From positions 1-64,000 of the forward strand of contig NZ_JACEHH010000004.1 of the NCBI RefSeq assembly GCF_014154935.1: a DNA stretch of 64,000 nt, given 5' to 3'. The notes below the pieces were generated by a model. The model made no database searches and was not told where the DNA came from. It worked only from the letters and a program-made list of their open reading frames with translations. The stretch comes from Stieleria mannarensis (GTDB taxonomy: Bacteria > Planctomycetota > Planctomycetia > Pirellulales > Pirellulaceae). Positions 8,738 through 19,950 of the stretch are shown here, in pieces. The translations under genes and the position numbers were made by a program. The stretch's first letter is position 1; each line of letters starts with the position of its first letter.

Positions 8738-9304
8738 ATGTCTTTGGATTACGCCGCCCTGTTCGAACAAGGGCTCGACTACAACGCGTTTTTGACCAAG
8801 TACGGCAACCCGGCCCAGCAGGACCGCTGGGCTGCGGTGCATCGTGAAGTCCGGCTCGATCCGGCTCAGCGTGAACTGCTGGCGGGATTCACCCGTGAAA
8901 TGAAGGTCCTGGTCTCCGCCGGGGCCTGGTGCGGTGACTGCATCAACCAATGCCCCGTGTTCGATCATTTCGCCGGCGCCAACGAGAACATTCGCGTGCG
9001 GTTCTTTGATCGCGACGACCACAGCGAATTCGCCGCCGCCATCTCGACCTGTGGCGCTCATCGCGTCCCCTCGGTGCTGTTTCTCAGCGAAGACAACTTT
9101 GTTTGCGGACGTTACGGCGATCGGACGCTGGCGACGTACCGACACATGGCCGCCACCCAGCTGGGCCCCAGTTGCCCGACCGGCATCGGTGCGGTCAACG
9201 TCGACCTGCTGACCGCCGTGACCGCCGAATGGCTGGCAGAGTTTGAACGCATCCAGTTGATGCTGCGATTGTCAGGGCGGCTGCGAGAAAAGCACGGCGA
9301 TTGA
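8738..9304 (+). CDS. Thioredoxin-family protein
   Basis: A 188-residue cytoplasmic-looking protein with no signal peptide. The thioredoxin fold core is VLVSAGAWCGDCINQCPVFD, with the redox pair Cys65 and Cys68 in the motif WCGDC, and the cis-proline region is seen as HRVPSVLFLSEDN. About 55 residues precede the fold. WCGDC is typical of thioredoxin-like proteins outside the classical WCGPC group. It follows citrate synthase by 3 bases, which implies one transcript, but a direct role for it in citrate synthase redox control is speculation. Confidence 0.85.
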   Translation: MSLDYAALFEQGLDYNAFLTKYGNPAQQDRWAAVHREVRLDPAQRELLAGFTREMKVLVSAGAWCGDCINQCPVFDHFAGANENIRVRFFDRDDHSEFAAAISTCGAHRVPSVLFLSEDNFVCGRYGDRTLATYRHMAATQLGPSCPTGIGAVNVDLLTAVTAEWLAEFERIQLMLRLSGRLREKHGD

Positions 9305-9375
9305 ACGGTCAGGCAGCCCTATCTTCGGCAGAAAAGGTGCCCAGGCCAGAGGGTCTTGGGGGCGAAGAGTTTACC

Positions 9376-9481
9376 GGTCAAAAAATTTACTGGTCAAAAA
9401 AAATGGTGCACCGGACGTTCCGGCGACCACACCACGTCCACGCGCTTTCATTTTTTGACCAACCCATTTTTTGACCAACCT
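9376..9481. repeat. Facing 16-base-period repeats (GGTCAAAAAAT family), copy 1
   Basis: Two 16-base units beginning GGTCAAAAAA (9376, 9392) face two 16-base units ATTTTTTGACCAACC (9450, 9466), with about 40 bases between, including the small palindrome CCGGACGTTCCGG. The same design recurs at 44839-45096. The stretch from 9305 to 9697 has no convincing gene. Confidence 0.7.
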
Positions 9482-9697
9482 CGTTCGCGCCCCGCAATCT
9501 CTCTAACGCCCTCTGCGTTCCCGTCGCCACCACCCGGCTGTCAAACCTTTCCGGTTATTCGCCTGGAACCGTCTGTGGGCGTCTACTTGCCGCCGAAACC
9601 GGTCTCCGGCGGGTCTGAACGACTGAATATTGCCGGCTTAGAACTCCGATTTTCTTTTTCAGCCCCCTGTTTATCCACGTTTTACTGGAGCCTTCCA

Positions 9698-10612
9698 GTG
9701 CCGAAATTTCCGCGGCCGCCCCGTGTCTCGATTGTGATTCCACTGCAACGTGACGAGAAACTGTTCGAGGAAACGTTGCTCAGTGTCTTGGAAAACCAGA
9801 CGGATGACTGTCAGATCGTTGCCGTACACAACGGGACCTATACCGATCCGTTTGAACTGAGTGATGAAGTCCACTTCGTCACCGCACGGTCGTCGAATCT
9901 GACCGACCTGGTGCGTGATGCGTTTGACGCCACCAGCGCCCCGATCATTCACGTGCTGGGCACGGGGATGAAAGCCCGCGCGGAATGGACCGATCGTGCG
10001 CTCGATCACTTCGACGCCCCGCACGTCGGTGCTGTCACGCCCGCGTTGGTCGATGACACCGGCCGGAGCGTCGATGGCGCTCACTGGTCCGATTCCGACG
10101 GACGGTTCTGCCAAAGCTTGCCTGCCGATGCGCCGCCAGAAGGCTTCGCGGGCTTTTTCATCAACGCGTTCTTCATTCGTCGCCACCTGCTCGGCAATCT
10201 GCTCGACGCGGTCGCGCCGGCGATGAGCGATCCGATCGCGGTCAGCTACGCGATGGGATGCCTGTTGAGACGGGCCGGATGGGAGACGGCATCGGCGGTG
10301 GATTGCTGCATCGAAGCAGACGGCGCATTGATGCCGACCGACGAATCCGATCTGGCTCGCGGTCAGGTCTTGGGCGCGATCCGCCATCGCGTCCTGCCCA
10401 ACGAACCCGCCCCGGGAATGGTCGCGATGCTGCGACAGGCGTTGCTAGGCGGGGGCTCACTGGGCGAAATGATCGGGATGCTGCGGTACCGCAACAGCTT
10501 GTCAGCGGTACGTCGTGCGATCGATCTGGATTGCGTCGCATCGGTCGACCAGATCGCCGGCGTGATCAATCTGCCGACGGCCGCGCCACACCTGGGGCGC
10601 GAGGCGGCGTAG
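9698..10612 (+). CDS. Glycosyltransferase family 2-like protein
   Basis: GTG 9698 is preceded by GGAG at 9687-9690 and begins a 304-residue protein whose N-terminus, PRVSIVIPLQRDEKLFEETL followed by SVLENQ, is that of GT-A fold family 2 transferases. Their role is sugar transfer from a nucleotide sugar. The acceptor and donor cannot be predicted, and a clear DxD motif is not visible, so it may be a divergent or regulatory member. Longer upstream reading frames run through the repeat at 9376-9481 and are not credible. A strong terminator follows after about 70 bases. Confidence 0.7.
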   Translation: MPKFPRPPRVSIVIPLQRDEKLFEETLLSVLENQTDDCQIVAVHNGTYTDPFELSDEVHFVTARSSNLTDLVRDAFDATSAPIIHVLGTGMKARAEWTDRALDHFDAPHVGAVTPALVDDTGRSVDGAHWSDSDGRFCQSLPADAPPEGFAGFFINAFFIRRHLLGNLLDAVAPAMSDPIAVSYAMGCLLRRAGWETASAVDCCIEADGALMPTDESDLARGQVLGAIRHRVLPNEPAPGMVAMLRQALLGGGSLGEMIGMLRYRNSLSAVRRAIDLDCVASVDQIAGVINLPTAAPHLGREAA

Positions 10613-10649
10613 GGGAGCTCGCCAAGTGTTTCGCTAATCGGGACGTGGC

Positions 10650-10671
10650 CGAAAGCCTTGGCGGCTTCCGC
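10650..10671 (-). repeat. 22-base dispersed repeat shared with the element at 51097-51232
   Basis: Read on the minus strand, this is the same 22-base sequence found at 51121-51142, containing GGAAGCCGCCAAGGCTTTC. It lies between the glycosyltransferase stop and the terminator and codes for nothing obvious. Confidence 0.55.
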
Positions 10672-10682
10672 GACGCGCAACG

Positions 10683-10716
10683 AAAAACCCCGCCGGTCGA
10701 TGACCGGCGGGGTTTT
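10683..10716. terminator. Bidirectional intrinsic terminator
   Basis: A 12-base-pair perfect stem, ACCCCGCCGGTC with GACCGGCGGGGT around a 3-base loop, is flanked by AAAAA on the left and TTTT on the right. It lies between the convergent glycosyltransferase and clpC genes and can serve both. Confidence 0.85.
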
Positions 10717-10747
10717 GTAAGTTCAATTCAGGCGATTGCCTGTCGGA

Positions 10748-13396
<2,649 letters not shown>

Positions 13397-13549
13397 AAGT
13401 TTGTCTCGTTACCCGGCGGGTTTTGCCAAGCGGGCACCCGCGGGGGGCACACACTCGGGTTGGTCCATTCAAATCAGACGCGGCCTCGGCCAAGGAAGCG
13501 AGTTCCCCGGCATCCAACCACGTCCGCCTTGCATTGTTCAAAACTCAGG

Positions 13550-13568
13550 TTGACAGTCGAACTGTCAA
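13550..13568 (-). promoter_or_regulatory. Perfect palindrome upstream of clpC
   Basis: TTGACAGT-CGA-ACTGTCAA is an 8-3-8 perfect inverted repeat about 155 bases before the clpC start. It also contains a TTGACA box on the minus strand, so it may combine a -35 element with an operator. It does not match CtsR or CIRCE sites. The rest of the 514-base gap (13397-13910) shows nothing clear. Confidence 0.4.
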
Positions 13569-13910
13569 CTTGGCGATTCGTTCGTCTCGATTCCTCGTCA
13601 GTCCCTTATCAGCAAACCGTACGCCATTGGAAGCGAAATCGAGTCACAACGACCGCTTGAGGACACAGCGGCGGTAGGGATCACCGGCAATCAACCGGCT
13701 GAATTCGATTCTATCGGTTTTGTAAATTTTGGGGGATAGGAGTCCCGGCGAAACAAGCCGACAGAAGCCTGATTTGAAGCAAAAATGCGGCTCAAATTTT
13801 TGCGATTCTCTTGTCCTAAAACGTCGTCACGTAGTCAGTTTCACGACGTGGCGAACAAAACGTTCGATTCCGCTGGGCAATCGGCTCGATGGTTCGCCCA
13901 CACGCCCCGC

Positions 13911-14537
13911 TTAGGCCGCTGTCAAATCGGCAGCATTTCCATCTCCCCGCAACTCCGAGGCCGAATCGGTTTCTTGGCGATCCTCGCCCGCTTCGGTGTC
14001 GTCTTCGTCGCCGGATTCGCTTTGACGAGCGATCCGAGCCGCTTCGGCGTCGATTTCGATCTGCCAGCGGTCGGCGATCTCCAACCGCCGCATTTCGTCG
14101 AGCAACACCCGGGCGCTGCTGACCCGCCCTGTATGACGATAGACACTCGACAACATCAGCAATGCCGGGGGGTCTCGCGGTTCGATCGCCAGGATCCCCA
14201 ACAATAACGGTTCGGTCGCCTCCCAGTCGCCGCGCAGGTAAGCCGCCTGGGCGTCGACAAATCGATCGGGTGTTTCGGTGACCGCTCGTGGATCGAGTAA
14301 TGCTGGCAATTCACGAACACTTTTGACCGTCCAGCAGACCCAGACACAGACGCCGACCCACCAGGTACTTCGCACCAGCAACGGGTCCAGCCAGGTCGGA
14401 TACAGGTATTTGAGAACCAACAGGGAATTCATGCCGATACCGAACCCGATCGCCAACGGCAACGCTGACAACCGACCACGCCACCAAAGCTCGCTGAGCC
14501 CCGGCCAGAGACAGGTCAGATAGTTGCGGAATTCCAT
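13911..14537 (-). CDS. Small membrane protein with TPR-like helical region
   Basis: A 208-residue protein of unknown function. Residues about 20-80 carry two membrane segments (LSALPLAIGFGIGMNSLLVL and WWVGVCVWVCWTV). After them a helical region reads AAYLRGDWEATEPLLLGILA and ALLMLSSVYRHTGRVSSARV, which looks like a pair of tetratricopeptide-like repeats. The C-terminus is acidic and polar. It lies between clpC and rnpB on the same strand. No specific family was recognised. Confidence 0.65.
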   Translation of the reverse strand: MEFRNYLTCLWPGLSELWWRGRLSALPLAIGFGIGMNSLLVLKYLYPTWLDPLLVRSTWWVGVCVWVCWTVKSVRELPALLDPRAVTETPDRFVDAQAAYLRGDWEATEPLLLGILAIEPRDPPALLMLSSVYRHTGRVSSARVLLDEMRRLEIADRWQIEIDAEAARIARQSESGDEDDTEAGEDRQETDSASELRGDGNAADLTAA

Positions 14538-14614
14538 TTCATTCTCAGAGAGTTCTCTGAACCGATCTAAGCGATCTGCCGCGGTCGACGCAAGTCGAGA
14601 TTTTTCCGTTCAAA

Positions 14615-14640
14615 CGTAGCTACCTTCGCCAGAAGGTGGA
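14615..14640 (+). repeat. ACCTTCGCCAGAAGGT dispersed hairpin, copy 1
   Basis: CGTAGCTACCTTCGCCAGAA followed by GGTGGA contains the stem ACCTTC/GAAGGT. Close relatives occur at 26795-26820 (minus strand) and 42998-43024 (plus strand), all between genes. Confidence 0.6.
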
Positions 14641-14691
14641 CCTCTGTGATGTTCCACGCTCGCATCGAGCGTAGCTACGTCAAAGAAAACG

Positions 14692-15126
<435 letters not shown>

Positions 15127-15134
15127 AATTGCCC

Positions 15135-15163
15135 AACATGATCGATCACGACTGACTTGCCAA
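15135..15163 (-). promoter_or_regulatory. rnpB: Putative rnpB promoter
   Basis: On the minus strand TTGGCA and CATGTT are 17 bases apart. The second box ends 9 bases before the first base of the P1 stem, the distance expected for a transcript starting at the mature 5' end. Confidence 0.45.
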
Positions 15164-15207
15164 CCGATCCGCTGAATCGCGTGGCACGCCAAGCAGGGCT
15201 CAGCAAG

Positions 15208-15554
15208 CGTTGGTGTTCAGGCTTTAGCCGCCCTCGGTCGCTGCGAAGCAGCGATAGGGAATCGCCGAAAGGCTAACTGGACAGCGCCACTTTACGGCGA
15301 CTTGCTCAAAAGATGCCGGAATCACCGTGGTAGATGGGATGAGTTTCACGCCAGTCGTACTCGTGCTCGTACTCAACAAAGTGGTACTCGTACTCCTACT
15401 CGATAGCTCGTGGGAAACTTGCGGATCGAGTAGGAGGCGGATCGAGTAGGAGTACGAGTACCGGCGAAACGTCTGAGTACGAGTACGATCAACTCTAACC
15501 CGCAAATCCTGGTGTTTCTGATTCAAACTGGCGCTGTCCAGCTAAACACCAGCG
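15208..15554. repeat. Dispersed palindromic element interrupted by a MITE
   Basis: The left part, CGTTGGTGTTCAGGCTTTAG, and the right part, CTAAACACCAGCGC, match the two ends of the uninterrupted relative at 19622-19826. Here the element is split after GGCTAA by a 265-base insertion. Nothing in it is coding. Confidence 0.65.
15277..15541. mobile_element. 265-base MITE-like insertion with perfect 13-base terminal inverted repeats
   Basis: The ends are CTGGACAGCGCCA (15277-15289) and TGGCGCTGTCCAG (15529-15541), perfectly inverted. CTAA flanks both sides (15273-15276 and 15542-15545), consistent with target duplication; a TA duplication with longer ends is an alternative. The interior has nested inverted repeats of the GTACTCGTACTCCTACTCGA type and no credible gene, so it would need a transposase supplied elsewhere. 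The related repeat at 19622-19826 shows the site without the insertion. Confidence 0.75.
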
Positions 15555-15600
15555 CTTCTGCCCGTGCCCGTTCGTTCCCGCCCCCTTTTCCGCTCGACGG

Positions 15601-16725
15601 TCACTTCCCAGGGACATACGCCAGCTGGATCTCGCACTCGGGCAGTTTGGGCTGCAATTGATCGACACCGGCTTGGGTCACCTCGGTTCGCGTCACGATC
15701 AATTTTTCCAGTTTTGCCAGTTCCGCCAGCGCCGGCAGTCCCGCGTCGGTGACCTTGGTGCTGCCCAGATGCAGGAACGTCAGCCCGGTCAATTGGCCCA
15801 GTTCCTGCAACGACGCATCGCCGACGTTGGTCTTGTCGACATTCAGCCACTTCAGCTGCTCCGCCCCGGAGAGCTGCCCCCAGGCTCCATCGCCGACCGA
15901 GGTGCTGTACAGGTTCAGCTTGGCAAGCTGCTTGAAACCGCCGAGGGTTGCCAACGCGTCGTTGTCGATTCCCTGGCACTCGCTGAGATCCAATTCGGTC
16001 ACGTCGGAAAGCTCGGAAAGCTTGGCCAGCCCGTCGTTGCCGAATGCCGTCGACGCGATTCGCAGTTTTCGAAGCGCCGAGAATCCGGCGAGCGTGCTGG
16101 CTGCTTGATCGGTGACCCGGGTCCCGGCCAAGTAGAGTTCGACCAGTTCCGACAATCCGCCCAGCGCCGCGATCCCATCGTCGCTGATCGGCAGAAAGTC
16201 CGACGCGATCACTTTCAGCGTCTTGATCCCGCCGAGCGTCGTCATGGCCGCGTCGGTCACCGTGGTCGCGCCGTCTTTGCCGGAAAACTTGATCGCCTTG
16301 AGCCTTTTCAATCCGCCCAGATGCGCGATCCCGTCATCTCCGATCCCGCAGCCACGCAGGTCCAGGTTTTCCAGCGTCTGGATCTTGCCGACCTCGGCTA
16401 GATCCTGGTCGCTGATATCGGACCCGGCCAGCAACAGACTCCGCAACTTGGGCAGGACCGGTAGCTTGCCGATCACATCGCCGACCTCCGCATCGCGCAA
16501 GTCGACTTCGATCACCGCACCGTTTCCGTCGCGACGCGTTTTCGCCACCGCTTCGATGGCCTCCGCGACTTGATCTGCTTGAACTTGACCCGCTCGGTCG
16601 GCTTCGACCGTCGGTGCGGGATCGACCGACCGGTCCGGCGACGATTCGGCCGCCGGCTTGGAGGGGCAACCGAGATTCAAGCACAGCAATCCCGCGACGA
16701 TTGTGGACACGTAGAGAGGTTTCAC
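15601..16725 (-). CDS. Leucine-rich-repeat lipoprotein
   Basis: A 374-residue protein with a lipoprotein signal ending in CLNLGC, so it is probably anchored by lipid at about Cys20. A charged and Pro-rich linker follows, then from about residue 80 to the end a run of leucine-rich repeats about 24 residues long of the cysteine-containing or GALA-like type, for example LENLDLRGCGIGDDGIAHLG and VTELDLSECQGIDNDALATL. Such repeats usually mediate protein binding. Partner and role are unknown. It is divergent from the next gene at 16823. Confidence 0.8.
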   Translation of the reverse strand: MKPLYVSTIVAGLLCLNLGCPSKPAAESSPDRSVDPAPTVEADRAGQVQADQVAEAIEAVAKTRRDGNGAVIEVDLRDAEVGDVIGKLPVLPKLRSLLLAGSDISDQDLAEVGKIQTLENLDLRGCGIGDDGIAHLGGLKRLKAIKFSGKDGATTVTDAAMTTLGGIKTLKVIASDFLPISDDGIAALGGLSELVELYLAGTRVTDQAASTLAGFSALRKLRIASTAFGNDGLAKLSELSDVTELDLSECQGIDNDALATLGGFKQLAKLNLYSTSVGDGAWGQLSGAEQLKWLNVDKTNVGDASLQELGQLTGLTFLHLGSTKVTDAGLPALAELAKLEKLIVTRTEVTQAGVDQLQPKLPECEIQLAYVPGK

Positions 16726-16822
16726 CGAAAGGATTCCCCAGGGGCGTATGGATTTTGGACCAGACGCAGTAGTCTAGCAGCAATCCGATCCGCCAGGCCC
16801 CCGTCAATCGCGTCCGCTCCGC

Positions 16823-17344
16823 ATGCAACTTTGTTTCGTCTACACCAGCAACCCGTTAAACGACCGCAACCAGATCGATGCGGTCTTGGCGGCGTTTCCG
16901 ATCGAGTGTCGGCGGCAACAGATCGCCGATGTCGGCCCGCAAATCGACGTGAATCACGCGGGGGAATTGACGGTCGAGATCGAAGTGGATTTGAATGCGA
17001 CGAACGCGACTTCCGAATCGACTCGAATCGCAACCGCCGCGGTGGGTGTGGTTGCCGAATTGGCGACACAATTCAAACTGACATGGAACGTCGGTCACCA
17101 ACATGAACCCTACCTGGGGACGGTCGAAGCCGCAGTGCCGCCCGACGACTTGCTCGACGAAGTGAAGACGGCGGTCAGCGTCGCGCGGTCGTTGGCCGAA
17201 TTCAGCCTCGAAGACGAAGCCGATGAATTCGCCGAACCCGAGACGCTCGTGACGGATGCAGCGGACACCGATCAGGCAACCTGGGACGACCTGTTTCAAC
17301 CACCCGACACCTTCATCCGGTTTCCCGAGTTCGAGGAGGAGTAA
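16823..17344 (+). CDS. Hypothetical protein, acidic
   Basis: A 173-residue protein with no recognised family. No signal peptide or membrane segment is visible. The first 130 residues have an alternating pattern of strands and helices (for example LTVEIEVDLNATNATSES), and the last 50 are strongly acidic and end in Glu-rich sequence. It stands alone, divergent from the LRR lipoprotein, with about 100 bases between their starts. Codon use is like its neighbours, so it is probably a real gene. Confidence 0.55.
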   Translation: MQLCFVYTSNPLNDRNQIDAVLAAFPIECRRQQIADVGPQIDVNHAGELTVEIEVDLNATNATSESTRIATAAVGVVAELATQFKLTWNVGHQHEPYLGTVEAAVPPDDLLDEVKTAVSVARSLAEFSLEDEADEFAEPETLVTDAADTDQATWDDLFQPPDTFIRFPEFEEE

Positions 17345-17472
17345 CGGCGCTGGTGCCCCGGCTTTCGCCGCTCATCCTCGCTGCCTCAGGTACGATGGTC
17401 CTTCCGGGCCGTCGCGACTCGCTGTTTCGCAGCGAGCGGAAAATCGCCTCATGGCTGAACACCATCGTGCGC

Positions 17473-18540
17473 TCATTGCTTCTCAAACGCGAGCGTGGCC
17501 ACCACATCCCCGTTGCTATTCTGCAACTGCCATCGAAACGCATCTGCCGAACTGCGTTGCAGCGTTCCGGCGAGTGTCCCTCCGGCCGATTCATTCAGCT
17601 CCAATCGCTCCGCGGTTGCGTTGTACTTCCCGCGTGACACCGAATTCTTTCCGTTCTTGGTATGAACCATCACAAAGCTGTCGTCGCCGGCGAATCGAAC
17701 CGCCCACGCATCGCTGGCCGATGTTTTCGCCGACCAAGTACCGACCAACGTCGACAACGGTTGTGACGGTGGGGCGGTTTCCGTCGATGACTGGGCGACA
17801 GACCGTTTCACCATCACCGCAGAAACCATCGACGCCGTGTTCGCTGCGACCGACGTCAATCGCTTGGCGGCAACACGCAGTCGTTCGGGGGTGACGTCGT
17901 GATTGCCGAGCGACGACTGGAACGCCAACGTTTTTCCCGACGCGACCAATTGGACATGTGAATGGTTCTGCAATGCGGCCAACAACGCCATCAACGTTTC
18001 GCCATCAACGGTTGCACCGTCATCGCGTGCGCCGACAGTCAAACCCTCGATCGGCAACACCACGTCGATGCGTCCGGCCTCCGCGTCGATGCGGAATCTC
18101 AGATCGTTGCGTTTCACCGCATCCGATTCCGTCGGCAATAAACTCTCCAAGTCGACTCGAACCGCCTGTGACTCGACCTCGTTCGCAACGCCTGCTTCAT
18201 CGAGCATCGCCGACAACGCTGCCGGCCCCAAAACGACAGCCGACACCTTGGCCGGCGAAGTGAGTTGCTGCGATGCGTCAATCACCGTATCGGACATCGA
18301 GATTTCGCTGAACAAATCACCATCCAGCGGAGCCTCCGCACGGACCGCCGGCGACTCAAACACGATGACCGCGAAGCACAGCAGCGCAGACGCCACGATT
18401 CGGCAACGAAACGAACGCGCGTAAAGATTCAATCGCCGCGCTGATGAGTCGGCGGTGTCGGAGGCATCGGTATTAGGCTCACTGATACTACGGCCGGCGG
18501 CACACCGGCGGTGGGCGGACTTCCTGCGAAGCTGGTTCAT
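17473..18540 (-). CDS. Hypothetical exported protein
   Basis: A 355-residue protein. A hydrophobic stretch at about 48-64 (IVASALLCFAVIVF) ending in an Ala-x-Ala site suggests export, but the 47 polar residues before it are unusual, so the true start may be internal. The middle shows alternating strands, including VDLESLLPTESDAVKRNDLR and RIDVVLPIEGLTVGARDDG. The last 100 residues (LSTLVGTWSAKTSASDAWAV onward) look like a small beta-barrel of the lipocalin/TIGR03066-like type. No function is assigned. Confidence 0.6.
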   Translation of the reverse strand: MNQLRRKSAHRRCAAGRSISEPNTDASDTADSSARRLNLYARSFRCRIVASALLCFAVIVFESPAVRAEAPLDGDLFSEISMSDTVIDASQQLTSPAKVSAVVLGPAALSAMLDEAGVANEVESQAVRVDLESLLPTESDAVKRNDLRFRIDAEAGRIDVVLPIEGLTVGARDDGATVDGETLMALLAALQNHSHVQLVASGKTLAFQSSLGNHDVTPERLRVAAKRLTSVAANTASMVSAVMVKRSVAQSSTETAPPSQPLSTLVGTWSAKTSASDAWAVRFAGDDSFVMVHTKNGKNSVSRGKYNATAERLELNESAGGTLAGTLQRSSADAFRWQLQNSNGDVVATLAFEKQ

Positions 18541-18798
18541 GGATCGGTCACTCGAACAGACAGGGGCTGGATCAGGGTCTATGCCACCAAGCGGAACGAA
18601 GGGCGAAATGTGAATGAAAAAACTGTCCCGCGCCGTTGAAACGGGACAATCGCCGTTTCGCGGAGAAAAAAACAGAACTTCGATGCCCGCCCCACGGGTG
18701 ATCGATCGTGCCAGAAAATTCGGGCCGAACCGTGAAAAATGGAGTCACGTCGTCGGTGGGCACGCGCCGATCACCATGGTGTCGAGGACACAGTGCGC

Positions 18799-18826
18799 TT
18801 GCTGTTAGAAGCCGGCGCTCTACACT
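18799..18826 (+). promoter_or_regulatory. Promoter-like pair before the candidate RNA
   Basis: TTGCTG (18799-18804) and TACACT (18821-18826) with 16 bases between. It precedes a structured, terminated non-coding stretch. Confidence 0.45.
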
Positions 18827-18832
18827 TACGCG

Positions 18833-19034
18833 GCGTGGTCTGAAAAAGACCCCGCCCGCTTCGATCCTCTTAATTCGGCAGAGGGATCATTTTTAGGGTT
18901 CGCCTAAGTCACACAATGGCTTGTGCAGTAGCACGCTTAGACTTACGCGTTTCTCCCAGCGGCTCCATTTTGCCGCCGACGGGTCGAAGCAACTGCCGGC
19001 TGACAGATCGCCAGATTTGTCAGCCGGCTTTTTT
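18833..19034 (+). ncRNA. Candidate structured small RNA of about 200 nt
   Basis: The stretch lacks a gene but has a promoter-like pair before it, a strong terminator at its end and several nested stems: GGTCT/AGACC at the 5' end, a long-range pair GCTTCGA (18858-18864) with TCGAAGC (18984-18990), an internal hairpin CCTCT/AGAGG, and an apical pair CGCCTAAGTC (18901-18910) with GACTTACGCG (18940-18949) enclosing CACAA-TGGC-TTGTG. Length and layout (closing stem, open middle, apical stem) recall 6S RNA, but the conserved 6S sequences were not verified. It could instead be a leader controlling the gene at 19101. Confidence 0.45.
18995..19034 (+). terminator. Intrinsic terminator of the candidate RNA
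   Basis: GCCGGCTGACA pairs perfectly with TGTCAGCCGGC and is followed by TTTTTT. It sits 66 bases before the next gene start, with no coding gene before it on this strand. Confidence 0.85.
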
Positions 19035-19100
19035 CATTCCTCGGCTCCACCACTGGCCCCTCCGAGCACTGGGCCCTCCGAATCGACGCGGCCCGTTCCT

Positions 19101-19607
19101 ATGACCTCTTCTGCACCGTCCCCTGCAGATCCCAACCCCGCGGGCGACCATCCCCGCGTCGCTCCCACACGCCACCTTTCGTCGCGTGGCCTGTTCGTCG
19201 CGTTTTGCGTCATGATCGCGGTCGGGCTGGGGGTCTACGCCCTCTTCCCCGAAAGCATCGGCGGTCCGCCGCTGCCGGTCCGCGTTTCGCTCGATCGCGC
19301 CCCGCTGCCGACGACGGGGGGCAAGGTCGCCGTGCTGACCGACGTGGTCACCGTCACCAGCGAACTCGACCAGCCGATCGGGCATTTGACGATCATCCTC
19401 AACGGGCACTACGAAATCACTCAGGCCAGCCCCCTGCAGCCGGGGCAGAGTCTGACGCTGCCGCAAGCGATTTTTACCGACAAACGCAGCAATCGGCGAT
19501 TCGAACCCGAAACGCAGCGGGTGACGGAAGTCCTGGTGCGAGGCCAACTGCCCAGTAAGTCGCGGGGGGTGTCCAAGTTCACCTTCGGCGGCGGCGAAGC
19601 GCAGTAG
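19101..19607 (+). CDS. Hypothetical single-pass membrane protein
   Basis: A 168-residue protein from ATG 19101; frames reaching further upstream pass through the terminator and are unlikely. About 30 polar residues precede one membrane segment (GLFVAFCVMIAVGLGVYALF). The outer part has alternating beta strands (GKVAVLTDVVTVTSELDQPI, then LTIILNGHYEI) and looks like an immunoglobulin-like fold. No family was recognised. A palindromic repeat element starts 15 bases after the stop. Confidence 0.6.
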   Translation: MTSSAPSPADPNPAGDHPRVAPTRHLSSRGLFVAFCVMIAVGLGVYALFPESIGGPPLPVRVSLDRAPLPTTGGKVAVLTDVVTVTSELDQPIGHLTIILNGHYEITQASPLQPGQSLTLPQAIFTDKRSNRRFEPETQRVTEVLVRGQLPSKSRGVSKFTFGGGEAQ

Positions 19608-19621
19608 TGTGATGCGAGCGT

Positions 19622-19826
19622 GCTGGTGTCCAGGCTTTAGCCGCCCACAGTCTGAGCTTGGGGTGCGCTATCGCGACCCCAAGTTTTGTTGTGACACGCC
19701 GCTGGTGTGCAACCGCGACGCGGTTGTGTTGTCATTGCTTCACGCAGCGCAACGTGAAATTCACCCGCAATAGATTTCACGTCCCAAGCAGCGACGGGGG
19801 AATCGCCTGAAGGCTAAACACCAACG
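19622..19826. repeat. Uninterrupted copy of the dispersed palindromic element
   Basis: The ends GCTGGTGTCCAGGCTTTAGC and GGCTAAACACCAACG are those seen at 15208-15554 but without an insertion at CTAA. The interior holds two perfect hairpins, CTTGGGGT/ACCCCAAG and ACGTGAAAT/ATTTCACGT. No gene is present. Confidence 0.6.
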
Positions 19827-19931
19827 TGCGCAACCTTTTTTTCTCAATTGGCACAACAATCGCGTCTACCCTCACTCTTACCGGGGTTTGACTTGTCTTT
19901 CGTCCACTCCGGCTGATCGATTTTGCTACAG

Positions 19932-19950
19932 GTGTTGCAAAATGCAACAC
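19932..19950. promoter_or_regulatory. Perfect palindrome upstream of the giant VWA gene
   Basis: GTGTTGCA-AAA-TGCAACAC is an 8-3-8 inverted repeat about 195 bases before the start at 20145. The size and symmetry fit a dimeric regulator site. The regulator is unknown. Confidence 0.4.

Noticed and set aside
13550-13568. CtsR or CIRCE operator for clpC
   Set aside because: The palindrome differs from both consensus sites, so only a generic operator is proposed.
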